This document shows, piece after piece, positions 10,801-22,496 of a DNA stretch of 64,000 nt (its first letter is position 1; each line of letters starts with the position of its first letter). This DNA comes from Cherax quadricarinatus (taxonomy: Eukaryota > Arthropoda > Malacostraca > Decapoda > Parastacidae). A model generated the notes under the pieces. It ran no database searches, was not told the DNA's origin, and saw only the letters and a program-made list of their open reading frames with translations. The DNA is taken from contig NC_091298.1 of NCBI RefSeq assembly GCF_038502225.1, forward strand, positions 40,227,925 to 40,291,924, written 5' to 3'. The position numbers and the translations under genes were made by a program.

Positions 10801-13800
10801 AACTATGAGGTCACAGCAGTGGAGACAACCCTTAGGTCACAGCGTTGGAGACAACTACTAGGCCACAGCGGTGGAGACAACTGCTAGGTCACAGCGGTGG
10901 AAACTACTAGGTAACAGCGGTGGAGACAACTACTAGGTCACAGCGAAGGAAAGAACTGTTAGGTCACAGCGGTAGAGACAGCTGCTAATTCACAGGCGAG
11001 GAGACAACTGATAGGTCACAGCAGAGGTGCCAAATGCTAGGTCACAGGAATAGAGACAACTGCTATGGCACAGCAGTGGAAATAACTGCCAGGTCACACA
11101 GTAGAGACAACTGCTAGGTCACAGTACTGGAGACAACTCTTAGGTCACAGTAGTGGATACAACGGTTAGGTCTCAGAAGTGAAGACAACTGCTAGGTCAC
11201 AGCAGAGGAAGCAATTGCTTGGTCACAGCAGAGGTGACAACTGCTAGGTCACAGCAGAAAAGACAACTGGTAGGTCACAGCGGAGGAGACGACTCCTGGG
11301 TGCCACAGTGGAGACAACGGGTAGGACACAGCGGAAGAGACAACTGGTAGGTCAGAGACGTGGAGACAATTGCTAGGTCACACAGTGGAGACAAATGCTA
11401 GGTCACAGCGTAGGAGAGAACTGCTATGTCACAGAAGAGGAAACATCTGCTAGGTTACACAGTGGAGACAACTGCTAGGTCAGAGCAGTCGAGACAACTG
11501 CTAGGTCACAGTAGTCGAGACAACAGTTAGGTCACAGCAGTCAAGACAACTTTAGGTTACAGCAATGGAGACAACTGTTATGTCTCACGAATGCAGACAT
11601 CTGTTAGGTCTCAGCAGTGGAGATAACTGCTATGGCACAGGAGTAGATACAAATACTAGGTCACACAGGAGAGACAACTGCAAGGTCACACAGAGGAGAC
11701 AACTGCTAGGTCACACAGAAGAGACAACTGCTAGGTCACACAGAGGAGACAACTACTAGGTCTCAGCAGTGGAGACAACTGCTAGGTCACACCGGTAGAG
11801 ACAACTGCTAGGTCACAGCAGTGGAGACAACTGCTTTGTCACATCAGTGGAGGCAACTGCCAGGTCACAGCAGTGGGGACAACTGCTAAGTCACAGCAAT
11901 GGAGACAACTGATAGGTCACAGCAGTGGAGACAATTGCTAGTTCACTGCAGTGGAGAGAACTGTTATGGCACAGCAGTGGAAACAACTGCTAGGTCACAG
12001 CAATGGAGACAACTGATAGGTCACAGCAGTGGAGACAAATGTTAGGTCACACCAGTGCAAACAACTGCTAGGTCACAGAAGTGGAGACAACTGCCAGGTC
12101 AAGGCAAAGGAGGCAACTGTCATGTCACAGAAGTGGAGACAACTGTTAGGTCACAGCAGTGGAGACAACTGCCATGTCACAGAAGTGGAGACAACTGCCA
12201 GGTCACAGCAAAGGAGGCAACTGTCATGTCACAGAAGTGGAGACAACTGCTAGGTCACAGAAGTGGAGACAACTGCCAGGTCACACCGTGGAGACAACTC
12301 CTAGGTCTCAGCAGTGGAGACAACTGCTAGGTCACAGCAATGGAGACAGCTGTTATGTCACAGTTGTGGAGACAACTGCCAGGTCATAGCGGTGGAGGCA
12401 ACTGCTAGGTCACACAGTGGAGACAACTACAACGTCACAGCACTTGAGACAACTGATAGGCCACAGCAGTTCAGACAACTGCTGGGTCACAGAAGGGGAG
12501 ACAACTGCTAGCTCACAGCAGTGGAGACAACTGTTAGATCACAGCAGTGGAGAAAAGTACCACTTCACAGCATTGGAGACAACTGCTATTCCTCAGCACT
12601 GGAAGCAACTGCTATGTCACACAGCGGAGACAAGCGCTAGGTCACAGCAGTGGAGACAACTGCAAGGTCAGAGCAGTGTAGAAAAGTGCTATGTCACAGC
12701 GGTGTAGACAACTGATAGGCCACACTGTGGAGACAACTGCTAGGTCACACTGTGGATACAACTGATAGGTCACAGAGGTTGAGACAACTGCTTGGTCACA
12801 GCAGTTGTGACAAACGCTAGGTCACATCAGTGGAGACAATGCTACGTCACAGCAGTGGAGACAACTGCTTAGTCACAGCAGTGCAGAGACAACTGCTAGG
12901 TCACAGAAGTTGAGACAACTGCTAGGTCACACAGTGGAGTCAACTATAAGGTTACAGTAGTGGAGACAACTGCTAGGTCACAGCGTTGGAGACAACAACT
13001 AGGGCACAGCCGTGGAGACAACTGCTAGGTCACAGCATTGGAGACAACTGCTAGGTCACAATAATGGATGCAACTGCTAGGTCACAGCATTGGAGACAAC
13101 TGCTAGGTCAAAACTGTGGAGACAACTGCTAGGTAACAGCAGTGGAGACAAATATTAGGTCACAGCAGTGGAAACATCTGCTAAGTCACAGCAGTCGAGA
13201 CAAATGCTAGGTCAGAGCATTGGAGACAACTGTTAGGTCACTTGAATTGAGACAAGTGATAGGTCACAGCAGTGGAAAAAACTGGTAGGTCACAGCCGTG
13301 GACACAAATGTTAGGTCACAGCAGTGGAAGCAACTGGTAGGTCACAGCGGTGCAGACAACTGCTATGTCACAGTAGTGGAAAAACCTCTAGGTCACAACA
13401 GTGGAGACAACTGCTAGGTCATCGCAGTGGAGACTACTGCCACTTCACAGCAGTGGAGAGAACTGCAATGTCACAACAGTGGAGACAACTGCTAGGTCAT
13501 CGCAGTGGAGACTACTGCCAGGTCACAGCAATGGAGACAAGTGCAGTGCCACAGCAGTGGAGACAACTGCTATGTCACTGCAGTGGAGACAACTATGTCA
13601 GGGCAGAGGAGACAAATGCTAGGTCACAGCCGTGGAGACAACTGCTAGGTCACACAGTGGAGACAAGCACTAGGTCACAGTGGTGGAGACAAATGCTCGG
13701 TCACAGCTTTAAAGACAAATGCTAGGTCACAACACTGGAGGCACCTCGAAGGTCACAGTAGTGGAGACAATTGCCAGGTCACAGTAGTGGAGACAACTGC

Positions 13801-16800
13801 CAGGTCACAGCAGTGGAGAAAACTGCCTGGTCACAGCAGTGGAGACAACTGCAATGTCACAGCTGTGGAAAGAACTGCTAGGTTACACAGTGAAGACAAA
13901 TGCTAGGTCACAGCGGTGGAGACAACTCAAAGGTCACAGCAGTGGAGATAACTGCTAGGTCACAGCAGAGAAAACAACTGCTAGGTTACACAGTGGAGAC
14001 AACTGCTAGGTCACAGCCTTTGAGACAACTCTAAGGTCACAGCTATGGAGACAACTGTTATGTCACAGGAATGCAGACATCTGTTAGGTCACAGCAGTGG
14101 AGGCAACTGCTAGGTCACACAGAGGAGACAACTGCTAGGTCACAGGAATAGAGACAACTGTTAGGTCACAGAAGTGGAGAGAACTGCTAGGTCACAGGAA
14201 TAGAGACAACTGTTAGGTCACAGCAGTGGCGACAACTGCTAGGTCACAGCAGTGGAGACAACTCCTAGATCACGCCAGTGGAGACAACTGCTAGGTCACA
14301 GCAGTGGAGACAAATGTTAGGTCACAACAGTGGAAACAACTGCTAGGTCAAAGCAGTGGAGATAACTGCTAGGTCACAGTAGAGGAAACAACTGCATTGT
14401 CATACAGTGGAGACAGCTGCTAGGTCACAGCAATGGAGACAGCTGTTAGGTCAAAGCAGTGTGGACAACTGACAGGTCATAGCATTGGTGACAACTGCTT
14501 TGTCTCAGCTGTGAAATAACCTGCTAGGTCACAGCAGTGGAGACAACTCCTAGATCACAGCAGTGGAAACAAATGTTAGGTCACAGCAGTGTAAACATCT
14601 GCTAGATCACAGCAGTGGAGACAACTGCTAGGTCACAGCAATGGAGACAACTTCTAGGTCTCAGGAATGGAGACAACTGTTAGGTCACAGCAGTTTACGC
14701 AACTGCTAGGTCACAGCAGAGGAGACAACTGCTAGTTCTCAGCTGTTGAGACAACTGTTAGGTCACAGCAGTGGAGACAACTGCTAGGTCACAGCAATGG
14801 AGACAACTTCTAGGTCTCAGGAATGGAGACAACTGTTAGGTCACAGCAATGGAGACAACTGCTAGGTCACTGCAGTGGAGACAAATGCCAGTTCACAGCG
14901 GTGAAGATATCTGCTAGGTCACAGCAGTGCAGACAACTGCTAGGCCTCAGCAGTGGAGACAGCTGCTATGTAACAAAAGTGGAGACAACTGCTAGGTCAC
15001 AGCAGTGGAGACAACAGCTAGGTCACAGCAGTGGAGACAACTGCTAGGTGACAGCGATAGAGACAACTGATAGATCACTTCAGTTAAGACAACTGCTAGG
15101 TCACAGCAGTGGAGACAACTTCTAGATCACAGCAGTGGAGACAACTGCTAGGTCACACAGTGGAGACAACTGCTAGGTCACAGCAGTGGAGACAACTGCT
15201 AGGTCACACATTGGAGACAACTGCTAGGTCTCAGCAGTGGAGATAACTGCTAGGTCACAGGAATGGAGACACATGTTAGGTCACAGTAGTGGAGACAGCT
15301 GCAAGATCACAGCAGAGGAGACAACTGCTAGGTCAAACCGGTGAAGACCACTGGTAGGTCACAAAGTGGAGACAACAGCTAGGTCACAGCAGTGGAGATA
15401 ACTGCTAGGTCACAGCAGTGAAGACATGTGCTAGGTCACAACAGTGGAAACAATTGCTAGGTCACACCAGTGGAGACAGCTGTTAGGTCACAGGAATGGA
15501 GACAACTGTTAGGTCACAGCAACTGAGACAACTGCTAAGTCACAGCAGTGGAGACAACTGCTAGGTCAAAGGAATGGAGACCACTGCTAGGTCACAGGAG
15601 TGGAGGCAACTGCTAGGTCACATCATTGGAGACAACTGCTTTGGCACAGCAGTGGAGACAACTGCTAGGTCACAGCAGTGGAGACAACTGCTAGGTCACA
15701 GTAGTGGAGACAACTGGTAGGTCACACAGTGGAGACAACCGCTAAGTCTCAGCAGTGGAGATAACTGCTAGGTAACAGGAATGAAGACATGAGTTAGGTC
15801 ACAGCAGTGGAGACAGCTGCAAGGTCACAGCAGTGGAGACAACTGCTAGGTCACACCGTTGGAGACAACTGGTAGGTCACAAAGTGGAGACAACAGCTAG
15901 GTCACAGCAGTGGAGACAACTGCTAGGTCTCACAGTGGAGATAACTGTTAGGTAACAGCAGTGTAGACAACTGCTAGGTCACACAGTTTAGATAACTGCT
16001 AGGTCACAGCAGTGGAGACAACTGCTAGATCACAGCAGTGGAGACAACTGCTAGGTTACAGCAGTGGAGATAACTACTAAGTCACAGTTGTGGAGACAAC
16101 TGCTAGGTCACAACAGTGGAAACAATTGCTAGGTCACAACAGTGGAGGCAACTGCTAGGTCTCAGGAATGGAGAAAACTGTTAGGTCACAGGAATGGAGA
16201 CAACTGTTAGGTCACAGCAGTTGAGACAACTGCTAGGTCACAGCAGTGGAGACAACTGCTAGGTCACAGGAATGGAGACAACTGCTAGGTCACGGGAATG
16301 GAGACAACTGTTAGGTCACAGCAGTTGAGACAACTGCTAGGTCACAGCAGTGGAGAAAACTGCTTGCTCGCAGAAGAGGAGGCAACTGCTAGGTCACACA
16401 GTGGAGACAAGTGCTAGGTCTCAGCGGTGAAGTCAACTGGTAGGTCACAGCAGTTGAGACAACTGCTAGGTCACACAGTGGAGACAAGTGCTAGGTCTCA
16501 GCGGTGAAGACAACTGGTAGATCACAGCAGTTGAGACAACTCCTAGGTCACACAGTGGAGACAAGTGCTAGGTCTCAGCGGTGAAGACAACTGGTAGGTC
16601 ACAGCAGTTGAGACAACTGCTAGGTCACACAGTGGAGACAAGTGCTAGGTCTCAGCGGTGAAGACAACTGGTAGGTCACAGCAGTTGAGGCAACTCCTAG
16701 GTCACACAGTGGAGACGACTGCTAGGTCACAGTAGTGGGGACAACTGCTAGGTCACAGCGGCGGAGGCCACTGCTAGGTCACAGCAATGGAGACAACTGC

Positions 16801-17275
16801 TAGGTCACACAGTGGAGACAACTGCTAGGTCACAGCAGTGGAGACAACTGCAAGGTCACACAGTGGAGACAACTGCTAGGTCACACAGTGGAGACAACTG
16901 CTAGGTCACAGCAGTGGAGACAAGTGCTATTTCACAGCAGTGGAGACAACTGCTATTTCACACAGTGGAAACAACTGCTAGGTCACATAGTGGAAACATC
17001 TGCTAGGTCACACAGTGGAGACAACTGCTAGGTCACAGCAGTGGAGACAACTGCTAGGTCACCTCAGTGGACACAACTGCTAGGTCATAGCAGTGGACAC
17101 AACTGCTAGGTCACAGCAGTGGAGACAACTGCTATGTCACAGCAGTGAAGACAACTGCTAGGTCACAGCAGTGGAGACAACTGCTAGGTCACAGCAGTTG
17201 GAGACAACTGCTAGGTCACAGCAGTGAAGGCAACTGCTAGGTCACGGCAGTGGACACAACTGCTAGGCCACAACA
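4859..17275. repeat. 26-bp minisatellite array, about 12.4 kb (about 475 monomers)
   Basis: The consensus monomer is GTCACAGCAGTGGAGACA plus ACTGCTAG (26 bp); a 25-bp variant lacks one base (GTCACACAGTGG). Monomers differ at a few sites each and the phase is kept for the whole array. Each monomer has AGCAGT-GGAGACA-ACTGCT, 6-bp inverted arms around a 7-base loop. Blocks of monomers are duplicated at larger scale (see findings). Since 26 is not a multiple of three, open frames across it give 26-residue periodic peptides, which I regard as meaningless. No gene is seen inside. Confidence 0.95.
16376..16710. repeat. 77-bp higher-order repeat inside the array, about 4 copies
   Basis: Three successive monomers (ending in GACAACTGCTAG, AGACAAGTGCTAG and AAGACAACTGGTAG) recur as a trio about four times with almost no change. 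The middle monomer carries GGTCTCAGCGGTGAAG, seen nowhere else in this density. This is local amplification of a trimer and looks younger than the surrounding array. Confidence 0.8.
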
Positions 17276-17489
17276 GTGGCATTACAGTGGATGGGAAATA
17301 TTAGCTCCAACTCTTTTAACTGGTAAACAGTTACAAATATGTGATTCTGTAGATGAACATCAGTGTTCAGATTATGGGACAGTGAAGGATTTAGTTTTAT
17401 TTGCTTTTCAGATGTTGCCAGAGAAATATTGGCAGAAGTTAAGAAAACTGACGCTTGAGGAAGGTGTCCTTAGCGGATTACGCAAGTAA
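17276..17489 (+). pseudogene. Possible gag-type relic at the satellite edge
   Basis: After the last monomer the frame reads on to a stop at 17487-17489. The part beyond the repeat (residues about 14-79) contains LVLFAFQMLPEKYWQKLRKL, which resembles the capsid part of LTR-element gag proteins in composition. Homology was not tested. No zinc knuckle or protease follows. The residues before it are read from the satellite and are not part of a protein. Confidence 0.25.
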
Positions 17490-18314
17490 AGAATATTTCA
17501 CTGCTGGACAAATGGTACCGCTCCATCGGTGTGGTAGGTAACTGTATTTATACCGTCACTGTTACCAGAGGTTTTCAACAGTTTTAACCATGCTTTCGAG
17601 TTAGGTGACAGGTTTTTAGGCAACCAAAAATTTGGAAGTGCTTATCACCTAGATCATAATAATAATTTTCCACGCCAATCAGGACGAGGAAGAAATTTCA
17701 AAAGTTTAAGCCAAATATTTTCCAGCGTCATAATCACAAGTGTTCATGCTACTTACCACCAGGATCCTGGTTCTCAGGAACTTACGTCTACTTCTCAGTT
17801 ACCTGCTCAGGGAAGTGGCAAGTCAGTTTCATGTTTAGCTAAGAAATCAGTGAACAGGAACAAAAAAAAGTCCAGTTCCCCGGGACAAGAGTCCCAGTCT
17901 ACTCCTAATAGGCATGGCAAGTTTAAACTTTATTTTTATACTTTACTTTTTACTGTTGCAAAAAAGGGCCACTTGCAGCAATATTGCTGAAAAAATGCTT
18001 AGAGACCAGGTTGCTGCACAACACTAGCTACACGCTGCAGCTAGTATTGAAATTTTACCTCAAAGTGCACCAGGTAATCCAGCTGTTATACACACTTGGA
18101 TGAAGGACTTTTCAAGTCCACATTGGCCTTGCATCAATGTGAAGGTAGGTTAGAAGGTGTGACATTGCATTAGGAGTATGTGACACTCCCATATAGGCTT
18201 CCTCCCGACCCTGTTGATCGTTAAACCCTTAGCACTCAGTTAGCTGGTTGGAAGTCAGTCTATATGGGAGTGGGACATACGCAGAATACAATGTAATTTA
18301 CAGTACTGTTTAGA
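17490..18314. other. Unassigned stretch between satellite and ATT microsatellite
   Basis: I see only short open frames. The 17560-17900 part is rich in S, Q and P codons when read forward, which could be more of the same relic, but nothing specific is recognisable. No RNA gene or promoter is seen. Confidence 0.3.
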
Positions 18315-18400
<86 letters not shown>

Positions 18401-18444
18401 TAATAATTGTTATTATTATTTTTCTTCTTCTTCTTCTTCTTCTT

Positions 18445-18516
<72 letters not shown>

Positions 18517-18524
18517 TTATTATC
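18315..18524. repeat. Compound microsatellite (AAT)n-(TTC)n-(TTA)n
   Basis: About 27 AAT units are followed by about 17 TTC and about 16 TTA units. The AAT and TTA blocks are complementary, so the block can fold back. It directly adjoins the 3' end of the minus-strand LINE at 18525-19903. Confidence 0.95.
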
Positions 18525-19903
18525 ACACTGGCCGATTCCCACCAAGACAGGGTGGCCCGAAAAAGAAAAACTCTCACCATCCTTCACTCCATCACTGTCT
18601 TGCCAGAAGGGTGCTTTACACTACACTCTCATACATTCCCCTCTTTGCCTCCAAGGACAAAGTTCTTTGTCTCCACAGACTCCTAAGTGCACCACTCACC
18701 CTTTTCCCCTCATCAATTCTATGATTTACCTCATCTTTCATAGACCCATCCGCTGACACGTCCACTCCCAAATATCTGAATACATTCACCTCCTCCATAC
18801 TCTCTCCCTCAAATCTGATATCCAATCTTTCATCACCTAATCTTTTTGTTATCCTCATAACCTTACTTATTCGCTTTTAATTTTCTTCTTTTGCACATCA
18901 TACCAAATTCATCCACCAATCTCTGCAACTTCTTTTCAGAATCTCCCAAGAGCACGGTGTCATCAGCAAAGAGCAACTGTGACAACTCCCACTTTATGTG
19001 TGATTCTTTATCTTTTAACTTCACGCCTCTTGCCAAGACCCTCACATTTACTTCTCTTACAACCCCATCTATAAATATATTAAACAACCACGGTGACATC
19101 ACACATCCCTGTCTAAGGCCTACTTTTACTGGGAAATAATTTCCCTCTTTCCTACATACTCTAACTTGAGCCTCACTATCCTCGTAAAAGCTCTTCACTG
19201 CTTTCAGTAACCTACCTCCTACACCATACACCTGCAACATCTGCCACATTGCCCCCCTATCCACCCTGTCATACGCCTTTTCCAAAGCCATAAAAGCCAC
19301 AAAGACCTCTTTAGCCTTATCTAAATACTGTTCACTTATATGTTTCACTGTAAACACCTGTTCCACACACCCCCTACCTTTCCTAAAGCCTCCTTGTTCA
19401 TCTGCTATCCTATTCTCCGTCTTACTCTTAATTCTTTCAATAATAACTCTACCATACACTTTACCAGGTATGCTCAACAGACTTATCCCCCAATAATTTT
19501 TGCACTCTCTTTTGTCCCCTTTGCCTTTATACAAAGGAACTATGCATGCTCTCTGCCAATCCCTAGGTACCTTACCCTCTTCCATACATTTATTGAATAA
19601 TTGCCCCAACCACTCCAAAACTATATCCCCACCTGCTTTTAACATTTCTATCTTTATCCCATCAATCCCGGCTGCCTTACCCCCTTTCATTTTACCTACT
19701 GCCTCACGAACTTCCCCCACACTCACAACTGGCTCTTCCTCACTCCTACAAGATGTTATTCCTCCTTGCCCTATACACGAAATCACAGCTTCCCTATCTA
19801 CATCAGCATTTAACAATTCCTCAAAATATTCTCTCCATCTTCCCAATACCTCTAACTCTCCATTTAATAACTCTCCTCTCCTATTTTTAACTGACAAATC
19901 CAT
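18525..19903 (-). pseudogene. Non-LTR retrotransposon RT, broken and with a lost catalytic Asp
   Basis: The frame at 19903-18863 (346 aa) has the LINE RT order: GKAAGIDGIKIEML, then CKNYWGISLLSIPGKVYGRV, then the motif A region, then GLRQGCVMSPWLFNIFIDG (motif B), then LLFADDTVLLG (motif C). A second frame (18858-18616) continues with VFRYLGVDVSADGSMKDEV, so there is a frame break near 18860. Motif A reads FMALEKAYDRV where FMDLEKAYDRV is expected, so the first catalytic Asp is Ala (GCT at about 19282). No endonuclease is visible; the 5' end stops at an ATT microsatellite. The clade was not decided; RTE-like or another decapod LINE is possible. Confidence 0.85.
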
Positions 19904-19918
19904 TTGTTCTCTAGGCTT

Positions 19919-19932
19919 CCTTATTATTATTC

Positions 19933-20021
<89 letters not shown>
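19919..20021. repeat. (ATT)n microsatellite
   Basis: About 34 units, one interrupted. With 18315-18524 it brackets the LINE relic on both sides, which suggests the LINE inserted into, or transduced, an ATT tract. Confidence 0.95.
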
Positions 20022-20099
20022 TCATTACTGTGTGTGTATGAGTATGTATGCGTGTATTAGTGCACGTGCGTATGTTAACTCATGTATTTGTACTCAGGT

Positions 20100-20900
20100 A
20101 TTTGTGGTTGCAGAGTGGAATCGCAGCTCCTGGCCCCTCCTCTTCACTGGTCACTACTAGATCCGCTCTCTAACTTCTCTAAGAGCCTTGTCGTACCTCT
20201 CCTTTAAGCTTTGTATATATCCTGCCTCCATATCATCTTCCAGTTATTCCACTTCTTAACTGTAGTGCTAAACAAATGCTTCCTAACATCCCTGTCATTC
20301 ATCTGAGTTCTGGACTTCCAGCTGTGGCTCCGTGTTCCTGTGTTCCATCTATAAAACAATCTGTCCACCTTGTCAATTCCTCAGAGTATTGTATGTCATC
20401 ATGTTCCCCTTATCCGTTCTCTCCCCGTGTGTCGTCAGGCTTGAGTCCTTCAACCTTTCTTCACAGGACACATTTCTTAGTTCTAGGACTAGTCTTCTTG
20501 CAAACCTTTGTACTTCATACGTGCTTGACCAGGTGTAGGTTCTATACTGGTACCGCAAACTCCAATATAGTGATGACGTACACTGGGTACATAGTATGAA
20601 ATTCTCCTCACTTAGATATCCAGAAGATGTTATTAGGTTTATCAGGCGTCCATGTGATGCAGTAGTTATTGGCTTAATGTGCTCCTTAGGGGATGTGTTC
20701 GTTGTGATGCTCACCCAAAATATTTTTCATAGAGTAATGTTTGCAGTGTTTCACCCCCTCCCCTCCCCCGAGCATGTACTCCACCTCCGGTCTTCTTTGT
20801 CTTTCCCCAAGCTTTATGTGTTTGCACTTGGCGAGGTTAAACCTGCAGGAGCCTTTTCTGGGACCAGGACTGTAGCTTGTCCAGATCTCTTTGTAGTCTT
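20100..20900 (-). pseudogene. 3' end of a decayed LINE (RT C-terminal region and tail)
   Basis: Read on the minus strand, broken frames give FARRLVLELRNVSCEERLKD with LTTHGERTDKGNMMTYNTL (about 20400-20530), the conserved C-terminal stretch of CR1/Jockey-type LINE ORF2. Then comes RDVRKHLFSTTVKKWNN near 20260-20300, the usual close to the ORF end. Upstream (20700-20890) FNLAKCKHIKLG is a further RT-thumb-like piece. Several frameshifts and stops are present. Confidence 0.6.
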
Positions 20901-20993
20901 ACTTAACCTTCGTCAGCTTATAATCTCAGCATGAATACTTCACATCATCTGCAGACAAAGACATCTCTAAATTGATACCTTTCCTGCGTGTGA

Positions 20994-21024
20994 GTGTGTG
21001 TGTGTGTGGGTGTGTGTGTGTGTA
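20994..21024. repeat. (GT)n microsatellite
   Basis: A short GT run, imperfect at GTGTGTGGGTGTG. Confidence 0.85.
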
Positions 21025-21090
21025 GTTTTGTGTACATGTTGGGGAGAGGATTGACTAACTTCCTTGTGTCTGTGGACACGCCCTCACTCG

Positions 21091-21180
21091 GTGATAACCA
21101 ATCACCTACGCCAGAGTCTGCGTAAATTCATGACGATGGCCAATAAAAGGAGACGATAACGCTCAGCTCTCACATAAAAC
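21091..21180 (+). promoter_or_regulatory. Candidate TATA/CCAAT core promoter
   Basis: AACCAATCAC (21097-21106) is a CCAAT-type box, and CAATAAAAGG at 21141-21150 is a TATA-like box. Candidate initiators follow: TCAGCT at 21163-21168, or TCACAT at 21170-21175, 20-30 bases downstream. A non-coding exon with a good splice donor then leads to the HTH ORF at 22497. This is inference from spacing only; no transcript evidence is available. Confidence 0.4.
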
Positions 21181-21315
21181 AACTGATGGTGACTTCCTCC
21201 ACTCATTCGTCACTCTGAGGACAGTGAACCAGCCTCGGTCTTCCTGTGTCTCTCTCAGCGGTTCTCAACACATTCAGCAACACATTCAAGTATTTTTTCA
21301 ATCTTAATCTGCAAG
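21165..21315 (+). other. Candidate 5' untranslated exon
   Basis: It runs from the putative initiator to GCAAG, followed by GTAAAG, a strong donor with the cut after 21315. No long open frame is present. The matching acceptor would be TTTCACAG ending at 22491, five bases before an ATG. The intron would be about 1.18 kb. Confidence 0.35.
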
Positions 21316-21728
21316 GTAAAGCTTATAAGAATATTATTCTGGTTAATATATAAAAAAAATTAGACTTTCCAGTAGATTAATTTTTTGGGTCTGTGTCATA
21401 TAAATTTTATTTTTCTTGATAATGACATTTTTTTTCAGAAATACTTATACATGAATATATACGCATAAATAGAAGGTTCCTGGAAAACCTGGAATGTTGA
21501 AAAATATTCTTGAAAAACCGCATGAAGAGATTATGGGAAAATTTTTAAATATTTCATTGAATGCACTTTGCATTCCATAATTCTTTGTTAAATTATATTG
21601 ATAATCTCACATGTTAAACTCTGAAAATATTTGTAAACATAAGAAGAATTTAACACTTTGTCGTTAATCATTTTTTTCTATAAGGATTATGTTGTCATTT
21701 TAAAGCTTCCTCTTAAATGACAAGATAT

Positions 21729-22117
21729 CTTGCTATCTTGCTATTTTGCTAAGTTGCTATCGTCATATTTTGCTATCTTACTATCTTGCTATTTTGCTAT
21801 CTTGCTATCTTGCTATCTTGCTATTTTGCTATCTTGCTATCTTGCTATTTTGCTATCTTGCTATCTTGCTATTTTGCTGTCTTGCTATCTTTCTATCTTG
21901 CTATCTTGCTATTTTGCTATCTTGCTATCTTGCTATCTTGCTATCTTGCTATTTTGCTGTCTTGCTATCTTGCTATCTTGCTATCTTGCTATCTTGCTAT
22001 TTTGCTATCTTGCTATCTTGCTATCTTGCTATCTTGCTATTTTGCTATCTTGCTATCTTGCTATCTTGCTATTTTGCTATCTTGCTATCTTGCTATCTTG
22101 CTATCTTGCTATTTTGA
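21729..22117. repeat. Octanucleotide array (CTTGCTAT)n, about 48 units
   Basis: Units alternate CTTGCTAT and TTTGCTAT with few other changes. The reverse strand reads (ATAGCAAG)n. Eight bases is not a multiple of three, so all three frames stay open and give LSCYLAIL-type peptides that I reject as proteins. It lies inside the putative intron of the HTH gene. Confidence 0.95.
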
Positions 22118-22496
22118 ATAACAATTAGTGATAGTTTATTCACAATATATTTATATAAATTAATTTAGCGCTATTTCTCGTATTCTTCTTAACGTCTTTA
22201 TTACGTTACTTAGAATGCGTCTGGTATTACTAAAGGCGTTTAATTACTGACATCAAAACGAGGTAACTGACTGATGAAGACAGTTTCATCTTCTTTCAGA
22301 CGAGTCTCATTACTTCAGACGTTTCAAAATTTTTCTTCATCCTCTGGCTCTGATAATGGAATTTCATTAGCAATAGAACTTTAACGAGTATAAATAAACC
22401 GATTTATTTTATATACTGCGTATTTAGTTCCATTTAACTACGACCAATTATGAAATAAAACGATAACATTATTTAAATCTCACTTTCACAGTTATA

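Noticed and set aside
4859..17275. Dozens of open frames in the 26-bp array giving peptides with METTARSQQWRQLLGHS-type repeats
   Set aside because: They arise because 26 bases shift frame and have few stops; all frames are similarly open and there is no start context or conservation beyond the DNA repeat.
4859..17275. CRISPR-like look: short regular repeats with inverted arms
   Set aside because: There are no unique spacers; monomers abut head to tail, the genome is eukaryotic and no cas genes are present.
18255..18724. Frames of poly-Ile, poly-Arg, poly-Phe and poly-Leu
   Set aside because: Translations of the ATT/TTC microsatellite.
18891..20060. Plus-strand Ser/Thr/Pro-rich frames opposite the LINE RT
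   Set aside because: Antisense of the RT relic and the ATT tract.
21730..22128. Three overlapping frames rich in LSCYLAILL, resembling membrane proteins
   Set aside because: Translations of the 8-bp repeat; every frame is open for arithmetic reasons.
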